Below are positions 25,680 through 35,385 of a stretch of 62,279 nt of DNA, one piece after another (positions within the stretch are counted from its first letter, which is position 1; each line of letters begins with the position of its first letter). The DNA is taken from positions 1 to 62,279 of the forward strand of contig JAZKAD010000002.1 of assembly GCA_040389305.1 (NCBI GenBank), written 5' to 3'. Under the pieces are notes generated by a model. It saw only the letters and a program-made list of their open reading frames with translations. It searched no databases and had not been told where the DNA came from. Made by a program: the position numbers and the translations under genes. The DNA is from JAZKAD01 sp040389305. Its GTDB lineage: Bacteria; Pseudomonadota; Alphaproteobacteria; Rickettsiales; Rickettsiaceae.

Positions 25680-26129
25680 ATGATTAAAAATATAGCGATT
25701 GCTTTCTGTGCCTTGATGCTTTTGTCAGGTTGCGGAAGTACAAAGAAGGGAATGTCAAGCACCACAGAATTAGTGTTGAATGAAAGATTTACCAGAGAAG
25801 CTGGTGACAGAGTATTCTTCCCATTTAATAGCTCAGAAATTACAGCAGACTCTAAAGCTGTACTGTGCAAACAAGCTGAATGGCTTAAAGCGCATCCTTC
25901 TCTAAAAGCTACAATTGAAGGCCATTGTGACGAAAGAGGAACAAGAGAGTATAACCTTGCTCTTGGTGAGCGCAGAGCTAATGCCGCTAAAAAGCTATTG
26001 GTAACATATGGCGTTGAAGAAAGCAGATTGGAAACCATTTCTTATGGTAAAGAAAGACCAGCTGTTATCGGTAACACTGATGCTGACTACGCTTTGAATC
26101 GTCGTGATGTAACTGTAGTTCGCGACTAA
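25680..26129 (+). CDS. pal: Peptidoglycan-associated lipoprotein Pal
   Basis: Pal is an outer-membrane lipoprotein that binds peptidoglycan and the Tol proteins, stabilising the envelope and aiding division. The 149 residues have a lipoprotein signal (ALMLLSGC, lipidated Cys18) followed by an OmpA-like domain with the DAP-binding region IEGHCDERGTREYNLALGER and LETISYGKERP. AGGAG lies 11 bp upstream of the ATG, slightly farther than usual. It is monocistronic: its own promoter lies upstream and a strong terminator downstream. The other tol genes are not in the window. Confidence 0.95.
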   Translation: MIKNIAIAFCALMLLSGCGSTKKGMSSTTELVLNERFTREAGDRVFFPFNSSEITADSKAVLCKQAEWLKAHPSLKATIEGHCDERGTREYNLALGERRANAAKKLLVTYGVEESRLETISYGKERPAVIGNTDADYALNRRDVTVVRD

Positions 26130-26151
26130 TAAACTTTGACTATGCGATAGC

Positions 26152-26180
26152 AAAAAAGGCTGGCTTGACCAGCCTTTTTT
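26152..26180 (+). terminator. Rho-independent terminator of pal
   Basis: A stem AAAAAAGGCTGG / CCAGCCTTTTTT with a CTTGA loop, 22 bp after the pal stop. The A-run and T-run make it usable from both sides. Confidence 0.95.
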
Positions 26181-26205
26181 GCCCTCGTAGCTTCCAGAGT
26201 CGCTT

Positions 26206-26215
26206 NNNNNNNNNN
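26206..26215. other. Assembly gap (10 N)
   Basis: Ten undetermined bases 33 bp before the tlc start. The tlc promoter, and possibly other sequence, may be missing here. Confidence 0.98.
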
Positions 26216-26248
26216 ATATAGTATCTATTCCTCAATAATTGGACTGCA

Positions 26249-27775
26249 ATGTCTATCCAGCCTGGTGGCACTTCATTTAGTAAAATTCGTCTGATATTTT
26301 GGCCTATAGAGCGTGAAGAGCTAAAGCTTTTTGTACCCATGGCCTTACTAATGCTATGTATATTATTTAATTTTAGCGTACTAAGGTCTATTAAAGATAG
26401 CCTTGTAGTACCTTCTATAGGAGCAGAAGCCATAAGCTTTCTGAAGCTTTGGTTAGTTCTTCCTTCTGCCATTCTTTTTACAGTCATTTATGTAAAGCTT
26501 AGCAACATCCTAAAGATAGATCAGATTTTTTATATTTTGATCTCTACATTTCTTCTAGTTTTTATACTTTTCGCTTACGTAATATACCCATCTCAAGGTT
26601 ATTATCACCCTTCAGCCTCTACAATTGATTTGTTGCTACAAAGCCACCCTTATCTCCAGTGGTTCATTAAATTATTTAGCAAATGGAGTTATGCCGTAAT
26701 CTATATTTTTGGTGAATTATGGAGCGTCGCGGTAATTAACCTAATGTTTTGGCAATTTGCCAATCATATGGTAGAAACTTCTCAGGCTCGCAGGTTTTAC
26801 CCAATGTTTGGACTGGTAGGTAATACCGGAATAATACTTGCCGGAAATGTAATAGTTTATTTTGCCGGAGTTTCTTTTACAGACGAATTACTCCCAGAGT
26901 CTTTTGGCGGACCTTCCGCAGTAGGAGCCCATATAACACTGAAGCTAATGGTAGCATCAATCACAGTATCTGGCATAATAGCTATGCTAATTTTCCGCTA
27001 TATAAACAAAATAGCACTTCATGACAAAGATGTTAAGCTTTTAAGTGGGCATAATATTCATGACACTCAAACTAAACTCTCTCTAAAAGAAAGTATTAAA
27101 CTCGTCATGAGCTCGAGGTATATAGGCTATATAGTACTTATGATTATTTGCTATGGTCTTATCATTAATATTCTTGAAGGCCCTTGGAAAGCAAAGCTGC
27201 GAGAGCTTTATCCTACTACCATTGAGTATATTACATTCATGGGGAATTTTAACATATGGATGGGATCTTGCAGTGTATTCTTTATGCTCCTCGGAAGTAA
27301 TGCGCTTAGAAAATTTAGCTGGCTTACATCAGCCTTAATTACTCCTTCTATCATAGGCATTACCGGAGGAATGTTTTTTACTTTTGTTGTCTTTCCTGAG
27401 TATTTCGCATCGTCTCTACAAAATATAGCATTTGATCCGTTATATGCCGCTGTTCTGGTCGGCGCAGCCCAAAATATTCTTAGTAAATCTACAAAATATT
27501 CACTATTTGACTCTACTAAAGAAATGACATATATCCCGTTATCCATAGAGCTTCGCACCAAAGGCAAGGCGGCCGCAGAAGTGATAGGGGCTAAAATTGG
27601 AAAATCTTTAGGCGCGTTAGTCCAGTCATCGATTTTTACCTTTGTTCCTCTTGCCACTTTCGATTCTATAGCGCCACTACTCATGGTAATATTTATTATA
27701 GTGATAGCTTTGTGGATTGCAGATGTTCATAAATTGAACAAAGAATATACCGAGATTATACCGAGGAGCGAATGA
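26249..27775 (+). CDS. tlc: Tlc-type ATP/ADP (nucleotide) translocase
   Basis: Tlc carriers exchange host ATP for bacterial ADP, or import other nucleotides, across the inner membrane. They mark energy-parasitic intracellular bacteria and plastids. The 508 residues have about 12 membrane segments. Family signatures are FWPIEREELKLFVPMALLM near the start, NFSVLRSIKDSLVVPSIGAE, LWSVAVINLMFWQFANH and SRYIGYIVLMIICYGLIIN, and the late SLFDSTKEMTYIPLSIELR ... GKAAAEVIGAKIGKS. It overlaps the next gene as ATGA. Which nucleotides this copy carries cannot be told by eye. The start is 33 bp after a sequence gap. Confidence 0.95.
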   Translation: MSIQPGGTSFSKIRLIFWPIEREELKLFVPMALLMLCILFNFSVLRSIKDSLVVPSIGAEAISFLKLWLVLPSAILFTVIYVKLSNILKIDQIFYILISTFLLVFILFAYVIYPSQGYYHPSASTIDLLLQSHPYLQWFIKLFSKWSYAVIYIFGELWSVAVINLMFWQFANHMVETSQARRFYPMFGLVGNTGIILAGNVIVYFAGVSFTDELLPESFGGPSAVGAHITLKLMVASITVSGIIAMLIFRYINKIALHDKDVKLLSGHNIHDTQTKLSLKESIKLVMSSRYIGYIVLMIICYGLIINILEGPWKAKLRELYPTTIEYITFMGNFNIWMGSCSVFFMLLGSNALRKFSWLTSALITPSIIGITGGMFFTFVVFPEYFASSLQNIAFDPLYAAVLVGAAQNILSKSTKYSLFDSTKEMTYIPLSIELRTKGKAAAEVIGAKIGKSLGALVQSSIFTFVPLATFDSIAPLLMVIFIIVIALWIADVHKLNKEYTEIIPRSE

Positions 27776-29481
27776 AGGAGTCTATTTCAGATGATATCCA
27801 AATTCAAGAGCCAAGCTCGCATTCAAAAAGCGGACCTAGGCGATACCTAACCTGGTGCAAAAGGCTCGGCCTTTTGACTATAAGCGTAATAATGTTATAC
27901 GCGGCACTATGGGGAGTGATCACAGCTAGTCTTAGCTATACTATAAACTCTTTTTTTGCTAGAAAGCAGCATCAAATAAGCTGGTGGAACGACGAAAGCT
28001 ACAGCCTGTCTTTTGATAAAGCCTCGCTTCACGGCTTTCCATTTAAAATTAGCATAGAACTTACAAATATCGTTGAAGAAAGCGAAGATAGTGTAATTAC
28101 TCACGAAGATCCTTTATATGTAGGATATGATCTTATAAAACAACGATTTTATGCCGAATATAATGGGATTTCTACGGCCAAAGCAAAGCCACTTGCTAGT
28201 GGTTTCGGCAGTCAAATTAGTGGAAGGTATCATTATTATTTGCCATGCCCTTTGCGTCTACAATGGCTCAAAATTCTTGCAAATTCTGAGAGAAAATTTG
28301 AGCTAGTTAATTACATAAAGTCTATAAATTTTGCGGCACAAAATATCAAGGTTCATGATCTTATGGATAAATCTATGACATTTGACGCAAAGCAATTAAT
28401 GTTTAATTTAGAGGCTCCAGGTCGCCCTTACTACCACAATATAGAAGAACTGCGTAGTAATATCCCCTCGCATTATCATTTAGTATCAGTTATTTATGTC
28501 GATAAATCAACCGAGGGAAGAAAAATTGCTCCAATAAGCCTAATATACGGCGCTTTTCCTATGAGCGATTTTGTATCTAGCATCGACTTAGATCTAACAA
28601 CTAGCGCTAAGACATTTGATTTTACATCAATTGTCAAAAATATGGATCTTAAAATAAACCCCTTACGATATACAAATCAAACAGAAGATATAGTTGGCAC
28701 TCTATTGTACAAGAGCCTGTCAGAGGGTAGCAATTTTAACATGTCAGTAGACTACTCCAGCAAAATTCAAGTGAAAGACGGCTTCACAAGGCGTAGAGCA
28801 GAGCAAGTAGAGATGGTAGCCTCGGAACTTCTGCGATCTCCTTACGCTCCAATACTAAGGCCAACGATAGAGCATTTACTAAAGAATATAGATAAATATA
28901 TTCCTGATTTTTCCAAGATCTCCCAAATGCAACATAAAATAGTATTTGACCTAGCGGGCAAAGATAATGCCTTTGATTTGAGCGTAAAAGATGCAAGTAT
29001 GATAGTCGATGATACTACGGGCTATATCTCTAAAGGAGATTTCCATATAAATGATAATCTCGGATGGCAAGTGAAGGGTCAGCTTATGCTTAGTAATTAT
29101 CAGAATATAATAAGTTTTTTGCTGGGTTACGGTAATGCTATACAAACTACACCACGAACTCCAGAAGCAATAGGCATGCTGAAAGAAACTGCAGAAGATC
29201 TTTTTAAGATAACGTCCGATCACCCAGAGTCAAAAGGCAAAAATATTGCTTTTGATTATGAATTTAGTTCTAAAGGCGAGGGCAAAATAGGAAAATATAC
29301 TATGCCTCAAATCCTCGAGGTATATTATAAATCTCTATACCGTAATGCGATTATTATCGCGCAAAAATCTCCAGACCCTATGCATAAACTTCAAGAGTTA
29401 TTACCAGAAGCTCCAAAGGAGCTTATTGAGGCGTTGCGCAAGCAAAGCAACGAAGCCATTATACAGCCTTTGGCGAAGTAG
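27772..29481 (+). CDS. DUF2125 family envelope protein
   Basis: A 569-residue protein with one N-terminal membrane anchor (LGLLTISVIMLYAALWGVIT around residues 33-52). The rest is periplasmic and beta-rich, beginning ISWWNDESYSLSFDKASLHG and GFPFKISIEL. That pattern matches the alphaproteobacterial DUF2125 family, whose function is unknown; the AsmA-like beta architecture suggests envelope work. It is longer than many family members. It is coupled to tlc by ATGA overlap and followed 3 bp later by the polyprenyl synthase gene, so the three form an operon. Confidence 0.7.
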   Translation: MKESISDDIQIQEPSSHSKSGPRRYLTWCKRLGLLTISVIMLYAALWGVITASLSYTINSFFARKQHQISWWNDESYSLSFDKASLHGFPFKISIELTNIVEESEDSVITHEDPLYVGYDLIKQRFYAEYNGISTAKAKPLASGFGSQISGRYHYYLPCPLRLQWLKILANSERKFELVNYIKSINFAAQNIKVHDLMDKSMTFDAKQLMFNLEAPGRPYYHNIEELRSNIPSHYHLVSVIYVDKSTEGRKIAPISLIYGAFPMSDFVSSIDLDLTTSAKTFDFTSIVKNMDLKINPLRYTNQTEDIVGTLLYKSLSEGSNFNMSVDYSSKIQVKDGFTRRRAEQVEMVASELLRSPYAPILRPTIEHLLKNIDKYIPDFSKISQMQHKIVFDLAGKDNAFDLSVKDASMIVDDTTGYISKGDFHINDNLGWQVKGQLMLSNYQNIISFLLGYGNAIQTTPRTPEAIGMLKETAEDLFKITSDHPESKGKNIAFDYEFSSKGEGKIGKYTMPQILEVYYKSLYRNAIIIAQKSPDPMHKLQELLPEAPKELIEALRKQSNEAIIQPLAK

Positions 29482-29484
29482 ATT

Positions 29485-30459
29485 ATGGAAGTAATCTATA
29501 AGGCGATAGATGGTGATATGGTGAAAGTCAATGACATCATATTGGCACACCTCAAGTCCGAAGAAGAGTTAGTTGGAGTGGTCGGAGATTACTTAATGAG
29601 CGCTTCAAGCAAAAGACTTCGTCCTATGCTTACCATACTATGTAGCAAGTTATTTGATTACCAGGGCAATGCTCATATTGATCTTGCATCGGCAGTGGAA
29701 TTCATACATACAGCTACCTTACTCCATGATGATGTAATTGATGATAGCGTGGTACGAAGGTTTAAACCTACAGCAAATACTATTTGGGGTAACAAAACTA
29801 GCATCTTAGTTGGGGATTTTTTATTTTCTCAGTCTTTCAAGCTCATGGTTAGCGCTGGCTCCATGGAGGCCCTTAGAAGTCTTGCAAATGCTTCTGCCAT
29901 TATCGCAGAAGGTGAGGTAATGCAACTCGTTGCTTTGAATAAAAAACGCATGCTGACTTTGGTAGAATATGATCAAATAATTAATGCTAAAACCGCCGAA
30001 TTATTCGGAGCCTCTTGTGAGGTGGGGGGTATAATTTCTGGTCAAAGCAAGGACATAAACATGCATTTAAAGCAATTTGGCCTCAAGCTTGGAGCGGTAT
30101 TTCAAGTCATGGATGATTTGCTTGACTATTTTGGCGATAAAACTTCCACTGGGAAAAATACAGGAGATGATTTTTTTGAAGGAAAAGTAACTTTGCCAGT
30201 TATTTTAGCTTGCGAGCAGAGCTCCTCGGAAGAGAAAAAATTTCTTGAAGAGGCGTTATTTACAGAAAGTGTAGACCACTCTGCATTTAAAGAGGTAGTT
30301 CTATTGATGAAAAAGTACAAAATCCAGGAACAGATCGCAGAATATATGGAGAGCCTCGTCTCAGACGGCTTATCTTCTTTAGCTCAAATACAAGGTAAAG
30401 ATCCATACAAAAAGCATTTAATATCTCTTATGCGATATGCAGCATCTAGAAATAAATAA
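29485..30459 (+). CDS. ispB: Long-chain polyprenyl diphosphate synthase
   Basis: A trans-prenyltransferase making the octaprenyl- or longer diphosphate tail for ubiquinone. The 324 residues show the first Asp-rich motif LLHDDVIDDS (Asp82, 83, 86, 87), GDFLFSQSF, GEVMQL, KTAELFG and the second Asp-rich motif QVMDDLLDYFGD near residue 210. Product chain length cannot be read reliably, so the ispB name is by family analogy. It follows the DUF2125 gene by 3 bp in the same operon. Confidence 0.9.
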   Translation: MEVIYKAIDGDMVKVNDIILAHLKSEEELVGVVGDYLMSASSKRLRPMLTILCSKLFDYQGNAHIDLASAVEFIHTATLLHDDVIDDSVVRRFKPTANTIWGNKTSILVGDFLFSQSFKLMVSAGSMEALRSLANASAIIAEGEVMQLVALNKKRMLTLVEYDQIINAKTAELFGASCEVGGIISGQSKDINMHLKQFGLKLGAVFQVMDDLLDYFGDKTSTGKNTGDDFFEGKVTLPVILACEQSSSEEKKFLEEALFTESVDHSAFKEVVLLMKKYKIQEQIAEYMESLVSDGLSSLAQIQGKDPYKKHLISLMRYAASRNK

Positions 30460-30507
30460 GATTTGTATTATAGAGCTATATAAGCAATATGAAATAGTAT
30501 CATCATA

Positions 30508-31395
30508 ATGATAAAACCTACAATAAACGCAATATCCTTAATACTCATTACCATCTTTGCTACCATTTACTGCATCACGCGCCTTTACGACATTTCATTA
30601 GAGCCAGTTTTTCGCTCTAATAACAAAAACAGAAACTGGTTAATCTCATTTGCTGAAGGCTTGGCACATGAATCAAACCAGAATTTCCTGAATGCTTCAT
30701 CAATTAATAAAGGCTTTGATAACATTATTACCTACGGTCCTAAGGACATAGACCAAAAGTACTACGAGCAACACAAAGACATTCTATCCCAAAAACGCGG
30801 TGCGGGCTATTGGCTCTGGAAGCCATATCTCATCAAAAAGACCATGAGCTTGATGGCGGAGGGTGACGTCTTATTCTATGTAGACACCGGAGCAACCCTC
30901 CTCACTAATACCGATTTTTTTATAAATCAAATGGATAAGGCTGAGGCTTCTGTTCTTCTATTTAAGAGTTATCATAAAAATGAGAGGTATACGAAAAGGG
31001 ATACCTATAGTTTAATGGGGATGGATGAAAAATATCGAGATTATCCGCAGATTGGCGCTACTTTTATTATTCTTCGTAAATCAAAGCGAAGCGAGGCTTT
31101 TATCGATGCGTTTTTAAAATACTGTGAAGATCCACAGATTCTGACTGACTCGAAGAGTACTTTAGGCGAATACGAAGACTTCATTGATCATAGAAACGAC
31201 CAGTCTATTATCACTTTGCTTTATTACCAAGATCCTACCGGGATCCTGCTGATGAATTATCATGACAAGGGAGTATGCGACAAGTTTTTTCACCACAGAC
31301 GTCGTGCCTTCGGGGTGTCACTTGAGTGGTTATACTATATATATCAGTATGGAGGGGGAATGTGCAACGAGATGAATTTCACCGCTAGCAGATGA
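30508..31395 (+). CDS. Membrane-anchored glycosyltransferase-like protein
   Basis: A 295-residue protein with a single N-terminal signal-anchor (ISLILITIFATIYCITRLY, residues 9-27). The soluble domain carries KRGAGYWLWKPYLIKKTM around residues 95-112, VLFYVDTGATLL near 120-131 (a DxD-like nucleotide-sugar/metal site), YPQIGATFIILRKS, and a late HRNDQSIITLL near 230-240. This layout is that of small GT-A-like glycosyltransferases found patchily in bacteria. Donor and acceptor are unknown. No surface-polysaccharide cluster is nearby. It may be laterally acquired. Confidence 0.55.
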   Translation: MIKPTINAISLILITIFATIYCITRLYDISLEPVFRSNNKNRNWLISFAEGLAHESNQNFLNASSINKGFDNIITYGPKDIDQKYYEQHKDILSQKRGAGYWLWKPYLIKKTMSLMAEGDVLFYVDTGATLLTNTDFFINQMDKAEASVLLFKSYHKNERYTKRDTYSLMGMDEKYRDYPQIGATFIILRKSKRSEAFIDAFLKYCEDPQILTDSKSTLGEYEDFIDHRNDQSIITLLYYQDPTGILLMNYHDKGVCDKFFHHRRRAFGVSLEWLYYIYQYGGGMCNEMNFTASR

Positions 31396-31417
31396 AATTT
31401 TCTTGCGAAAATGATAG

Positions 31418-32359
31418 CTATAAAATCTTCCCTATTTGAATATCTTTTGGGTCTCTTTCATAGCCGTCAGGGTCTCTGAACTCCATCTCTATATATCCAT
31501 GTTTCTTATAAAACTCATAAGCTTTAGGAGAAGATTCTATGTAAAGACTCGCATATCCTTGTATCTTCAACCATCTTTCGCAAAGGGCTAAGAATACTCC
31601 GCCCAGACTTTGATTTCTCGCGGCTTTATCTATCACAATGATACGCATCGTAGCTCTTTCGCCAGGCCGTAGTTGTAGATGAGCATATCCAATAATCTCC
31701 ACCCCCTTATAAAGCACGAAATGCTTGTGCTCTGGATGGTTAAACGTCCAGAGATAAGGATCAGAGACGAATACATGATCTTCGAGATAACGCTGCCTAA
31801 AATTTTTAGCCGCCTCCCATTCCATTTCATGAGCGCAGTGCATCATTCTGACTTTGTCAAATCCAGAAGCTTTTAGGATTTTCCGAATGAATGCGTCTTT
31901 ACCCAGAGCGTAGGAAGAAAAAACGGGATGGATTTTCTCATTTCGCTTAATTAGCTCTGATTTTAAGTCAGAATATTCCCGAGCCGCTTCAGGGGTTTTG
32001 CGTAAGTAATCGCGAAAGATGATGTTAAGCTCAAGCTCTGGGCTCTCTACTTCCTGATTTTCTGCTTCATAAATATGCAGATGAAATCCTGGCCTGCTAA
32101 AGTAAAACCGAAATGGGATATTATATTCGCCTTTGTAAGTATATCCAATCTCTTCTAAGTCTTTAATGCAAGCGCTTACATCTTGCGCAGTAGCGATAAT
32201 ATCTATAATTGGTTTGGCAGGAAGGCCAGGCACGGCCGTTGAGCCTATGTGATGGATTTGCTTCAAATTATCACCAAGAGCTGACTGAATACGCAAAGCT
32301 TCCGCTTCGAATAGCTTTGGCCAAATATCATTATATGGAGTAACTTCGATAGCTTTCAT
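31418..32359 (-). CDS. GrpB (UPF0157) - GNAT fusion protein
   Basis: A 313-residue two-domain protein. Residues 1-170 are a GrpB/UPF0157 domain: VTPYNDIWPKLFEAEALRI, then the signature HHIGSTAVPGLPAKPIIDI. This places it in the nucleotidyltransferase-like fold superfamily. Residues 180-313 are a GNAT acetyltransferase domain with RIIVIDKAARNQSLGGVFL and YEFYKKHGYIEMEFRD. Both domains look intact and the frame is continuous, so the fusion is real in this assembly. The substrate is unknown. It is divergent from parC across 233 bp. Confidence 0.85.
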   Translation of the reverse strand: MKAIEVTPYNDIWPKLFEAEALRIQSALGDNLKQIHHIGSTAVPGLPAKPIIDIIATAQDVSACIKDLEEIGYTYKGEYNIPFRFYFSRPGFHLHIYEAENQEVESPELELNIIFRDYLRKTPEAAREYSDLKSELIKRNEKIHPVFSSYALGKDAFIRKILKASGFDKVRMMHCAHEMEWEAAKNFRQRYLEDHVFVSDPYLWTFNHPEHKHFVLYKGVEIIGYAHLQLRPGERATMRIIVIDKAARNQSLGGVFLALCERWLKIQGYASLYIESSPKAYEFYKKHGYIEMEFRDPDGYERDPKDIQIGKIL

Positions 32360-32528
32360 ATAGTTTTGCTTAAGTAAGATTTTGTATCATTAAATATATT
32401 ATATAAACAGTGATAAAGTATCATTATTTTTTCTGGATTCCTACCTTCTGCAGGTAGCACTAGAGTATCGCCCCACTACAACTTGCCTTTTTTTGTAAAC
32501 TCGATTATGATTCCTTCTGTTTAAAAAG

Positions 32529-32551
32529 ATGTAAACTAGCAGCTTTTACAT
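32529..32551. repeat. Inverted repeat upstream of parC
   Basis: ATGTAAA (32529-32535) and TTTACAT (32545-32551) are separated by 9 bp, about 40 bp before the parC start. It is a possible operator or mRNA leader hairpin, but short enough that chance is possible. Nearby CTACCT/AGGTAG also pairs. Confidence 0.3.
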
Positions 32552-32592
32552 GAGAACTTCCGCCTCCGATAACCCCATTAAACCTCTTTGTT

Positions 32593-34812
32593 ATGACAGA
32601 TACTGAAAACGCAAAAATTGAAACCGTAGATTTTTCCTCGGCCTTAGGTGAGCGTTATTTGGCCTATGCGCTTTCTACTATTATGTCACGCTCTCTCCCA
32701 GATGTTAGGGATGGACTGAAGCCTGTGCATAGAAGGCTTTTATATGCAATGCTGCAATTAAAACTGAACCCTGATTCGGGATATAAAAAATGCGCAAGGG
32801 TAGTTGGTGACGTTATAGGTAAATACCATCCGCATGGAGATGTAGCAGTTTACGATACACTTGTAAGACTTGCGCAGAATTTTTCCCTCCGCTACCCTCT
32901 GATCGATGGGCAAGGCAATTTTGGCTCTATAGATGGCGATAATGCGGCTGCAATGCGTTATACTGAATCTCGTATGACTCCTATCGCCCTAGCTCTTATG
33001 GGGGATATAGATAAAGAAACTGTGCCATTCCGCCTAACCTATGACGACTCGGAATTAGAGCCTAGCCTTATGCCCGCAAGCTTCCCAAACTTGCTTGCCA
33101 ATGGCTCTGAAGGTATCGCTGTTGGCATGGCCACAAGCATTCCTCCGCATAACTTACACGAGCTCTGCGATGCATTAATGCATATGATAGACCATCCAGA
33201 TGCTAAGACGCAAGATTTGCTCAAGTTTGTAAAAGGCCCAGATTTCCCCACGGGCGGAGTGATTATAGATAGCGAATCTGTGATAGCTCAGTGCTATGAA
33301 ACGGGTAGGGGCAGCATAAGGGTTCGCGCAAAATGGGAGAAGGAGCAGCTTAGCCATGGGCTATATCAGATAATTATCACGGAGATACCATACCAAGTTC
33401 AAAAATCTAAACTTATAGAGCATGTGGCAGATCTCTTTAGAGATAAAAAACTACCAATGCTTGGCAATATCCGTGATGAATCCGCGGAAGAAATGCGCAT
33501 AGTTTTAGAGCCTAAAACCAGGACTTGTCCCGCAGATGCTCTAATGGAGTCTTTATTTAAACAGACAGCTTTAGAGTCCCGTATTTCAGTAAACATGAAC
33601 GTGCTGAGTAGTAGATCTATCCCCGTCGTGATGAATTTACAGGAAATTTTAGCTGAGTTTTTAGAGCATCGTAATCAGGTGGTTTTGAAGCGCTCGCAGT
33701 TTTTGCTTGGGAAAATAAATCACCGCTTAGAGATTTTAGCTGGACTTAAAATCGCCTATCTCAATCTCGATGAAATCATTAAAATAATACGCGAGGAAGA
33801 TGAGCCTAAACCCATCATGATGCAGCGTTTTGGCTTAACTGATATTCAGACAGAGGCTATCCTCAATATGCGCCTTCGCTCCCTTCGGAAGCTAGAAGAG
33901 CAAGAAATTTTAGTTGAGCTTACGAAGCTCGAGAAGGAAAAAGCAGAGTTAGAACAAATTCTCTCCAGCGATAAAACGCGCTGGAGCCTTATCAAGAAAG
34001 AGATTAAAAGCATCCAAAAACAATTTGGATTTGGGACCGCACTTGGGGAAAGGCGTACTATGCTAATAGAAGCTAGTAGCGCTTCACAGGTCATAGACAT
34101 CACAGCTTTTATAGAGCGCGAGCCAATAACTATTATTTGTTCTAAAATGGGGTGGATAAGGTCCAGTAAAGGGCATATTACCGATTTTAGTTCTATAAAA
34201 TATAAAGACGGAGACGAAGAAAGGTTTTGGCTTCATACCTATACTACAGACAAGGTATTAATTTTTACAGAATCTGGAAGATTCTATACCCTGCTTGCTG
34301 ACAATATATCCAAGACGAAGGGTTATGGGGAGTCCGTAAGACTGATGGTCGATATGGCGAATGAAGATGACATAGTTAATATCTCTGTCTTCACCAGTGG
34401 TGTTAGGTTGCTTGTGGCTGCAAGTAACGGCAAAGGCTTTATTGTTTTAAGCGATGACGTTATAGCGCAAACTAAGCTAGGCAGACAAGTGCTTGTAGCG
34501 CCAAATGGCCATAAAGCTATATGCTGCCTTCCAGCTATAGGGGACAAAGTAGCTACTACAGGAGAAAATCGTAAGCTACTCATATTCGATATTCAAGATA
34601 TACCTGAAATGAAAAAAGGCCAAGGCGTGATATTCCAGCGCTTTAAGGACGCAAAAATGACTTGGGTCAAAATTTTAAACGCAGCAGATGGGTTATCTTG
34701 GCAACAAGGAGGTAGAGTGAGGCTTGAGACGAATCTTACCCCATGGACTGGCGGCCGAGGTAGCTCTGGTAAAATACCGCCTATGGGATTTCCAAAAGAC
34801 GGTAAGTTTTAA
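32593..34812 (+). CDS. parC: DNA topoisomerase IV subunit A
   Basis: ParC with ParE decatenates sister chromosomes. The 739 residues start FSSALGERYLAYALSTIMSRSLPDVRDGLKPVHRR-type and have the catalytic Tyr123 in AAMRYTESRMT, the quinolone-region motif HPHGDVAVYDTLVRLAQ, a coiled-coil around 400-470, and a reduced C-terminal beta-pinwheel. The GyrA box (QRRGGKG type) is absent and the length is ParC-like, so I call ParC over GyrA. The start codon has no strong ribosome-binding site. Confidence 0.93.
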   Translation: MTDTENAKIETVDFSSALGERYLAYALSTIMSRSLPDVRDGLKPVHRRLLYAMLQLKLNPDSGYKKCARVVGDVIGKYHPHGDVAVYDTLVRLAQNFSLRYPLIDGQGNFGSIDGDNAAAMRYTESRMTPIALALMGDIDKETVPFRLTYDDSELEPSLMPASFPNLLANGSEGIAVGMATSIPPHNLHELCDALMHMIDHPDAKTQDLLKFVKGPDFPTGGVIIDSESVIAQCYETGRGSIRVRAKWEKEQLSHGLYQIIITEIPYQVQKSKLIEHVADLFRDKKLPMLGNIRDESAEEMRIVLEPKTRTCPADALMESLFKQTALESRISVNMNVLSSRSIPVVMNLQEILAEFLEHRNQVVLKRSQFLLGKINHRLEILAGLKIAYLNLDEIIKIIREEDEPKPIMMQRFGLTDIQTEAILNMRLRSLRKLEEQEILVELTKLEKEKAELEQILSSDKTRWSLIKKEIKSIQKQFGFGTALGERRTMLIEASSASQVIDITAFIEREPITIICSKMGWIRSSKGHITDFSSIKYKDGDEERFWLHTYTTDKVLIFTESGRFYTLLADNISKTKGYGESVRLMVDMANEDDIVNISVFTSGVRLLVAASNGKGFIVLSDDVIAQTKLGRQVLVAPNGHKAICCLPAIGDKVATTGENRKLLIFDIQDIPEMKKGQGVIFQRFKDAKMTWVKILNAADGLSWQQGGRVRLETNLTPWTGGRGSSGKIPPMGFPKDGKF

Positions 34813-34857
34813 CTTAACCGTAGTGTAATTCATATAATCCAGCGTTGGAGGGTGATT

Positions 34858-35379
34858 ATGCATAGCAAAGTATTTTATGATTACTGCGTGTGGAATGATG
34901 AAGAATCAGCGCTATGGGCATTAAATAGCTTCTCCGATATAGATACTTTGTATGACAATGGTGGAATTATTCGTTCAATTTGTACAAAACACAACATCAC
35001 CCTATTAAAAGCTCTTATTCATTATTTTGAAAATACACAATTTTCAGATAAAGAGGGAGAAAAGTATAAAGAAGCACATAGCAAGCTTGTAGAGATCTTA
35101 GATGAAGCTAGTGAATACGCTTCACCTGAAATGAATAGAGTAATATCTGAATATCTTGGTCTTGATATTGCACTCTTAGATGATGTCCCAGACGAAGATC
35201 ACGACCCAGCATGGCAAGAGACTCCTACGCAAGACCCATCAAAGCAGGGCTTGACCGAAAGAATGCTCATACCTCATAATATCGATGCTGCGCGAGAATT
35301 GATAAATGATTCATTTGACGCTCTAAGCGCTTCCGATACTTCTTCGGGCCTTAGCGTAGAAGTCATGGGTGAACTTTGA
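34858..35379 (+). CDS. Hypothetical protein, possibly ankyrin-like
   Basis: A 173-residue acidic protein I do not recognise. I start at the ATG at 34858 because a strong GGAGGG ribosome-binding site lies 6 bp upstream. The GTG two codons earlier lies inside that site. The segment DIDTLYDNGGIIRSICTKHNITLLKALIHYF resembles one degenerate ankyrin repeat of the kind seen in Rickettsiales proteins. The C-terminal third is acidic and probably disordered. It converges on cysS with 6 bp between stops. Confidence 0.6.
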   Translation: MHSKVFYDYCVWNDEESALWALNSFSDIDTLYDNGGIIRSICTKHNITLLKALIHYFENTQFSDKEGEKYKEAHSKLVEILDEASEYASPEMNRVISEYLGLDIALLDDVPDEDHDPAWQETPTQDPSKQGLTERMLIPHNIDAARELINDSFDALSASDTSSGLSVEVMGEL

Positions 35380-35385
35380 GCAAGA

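Noticed and set aside
31394..31416. ATTTTC-TTGC-GAAAAT hairpin as a terminator after the glycosyltransferase-like gene
   Set aside because: A weak AT-rich stem and no T-run; common by chance in this composition.
32441..32460. CTACCT/AGGTAG hairpin upstream of parC as a terminator or riboswitch
   Set aside because: A 6-bp stem without a T-run and without any conserved aptamer features.
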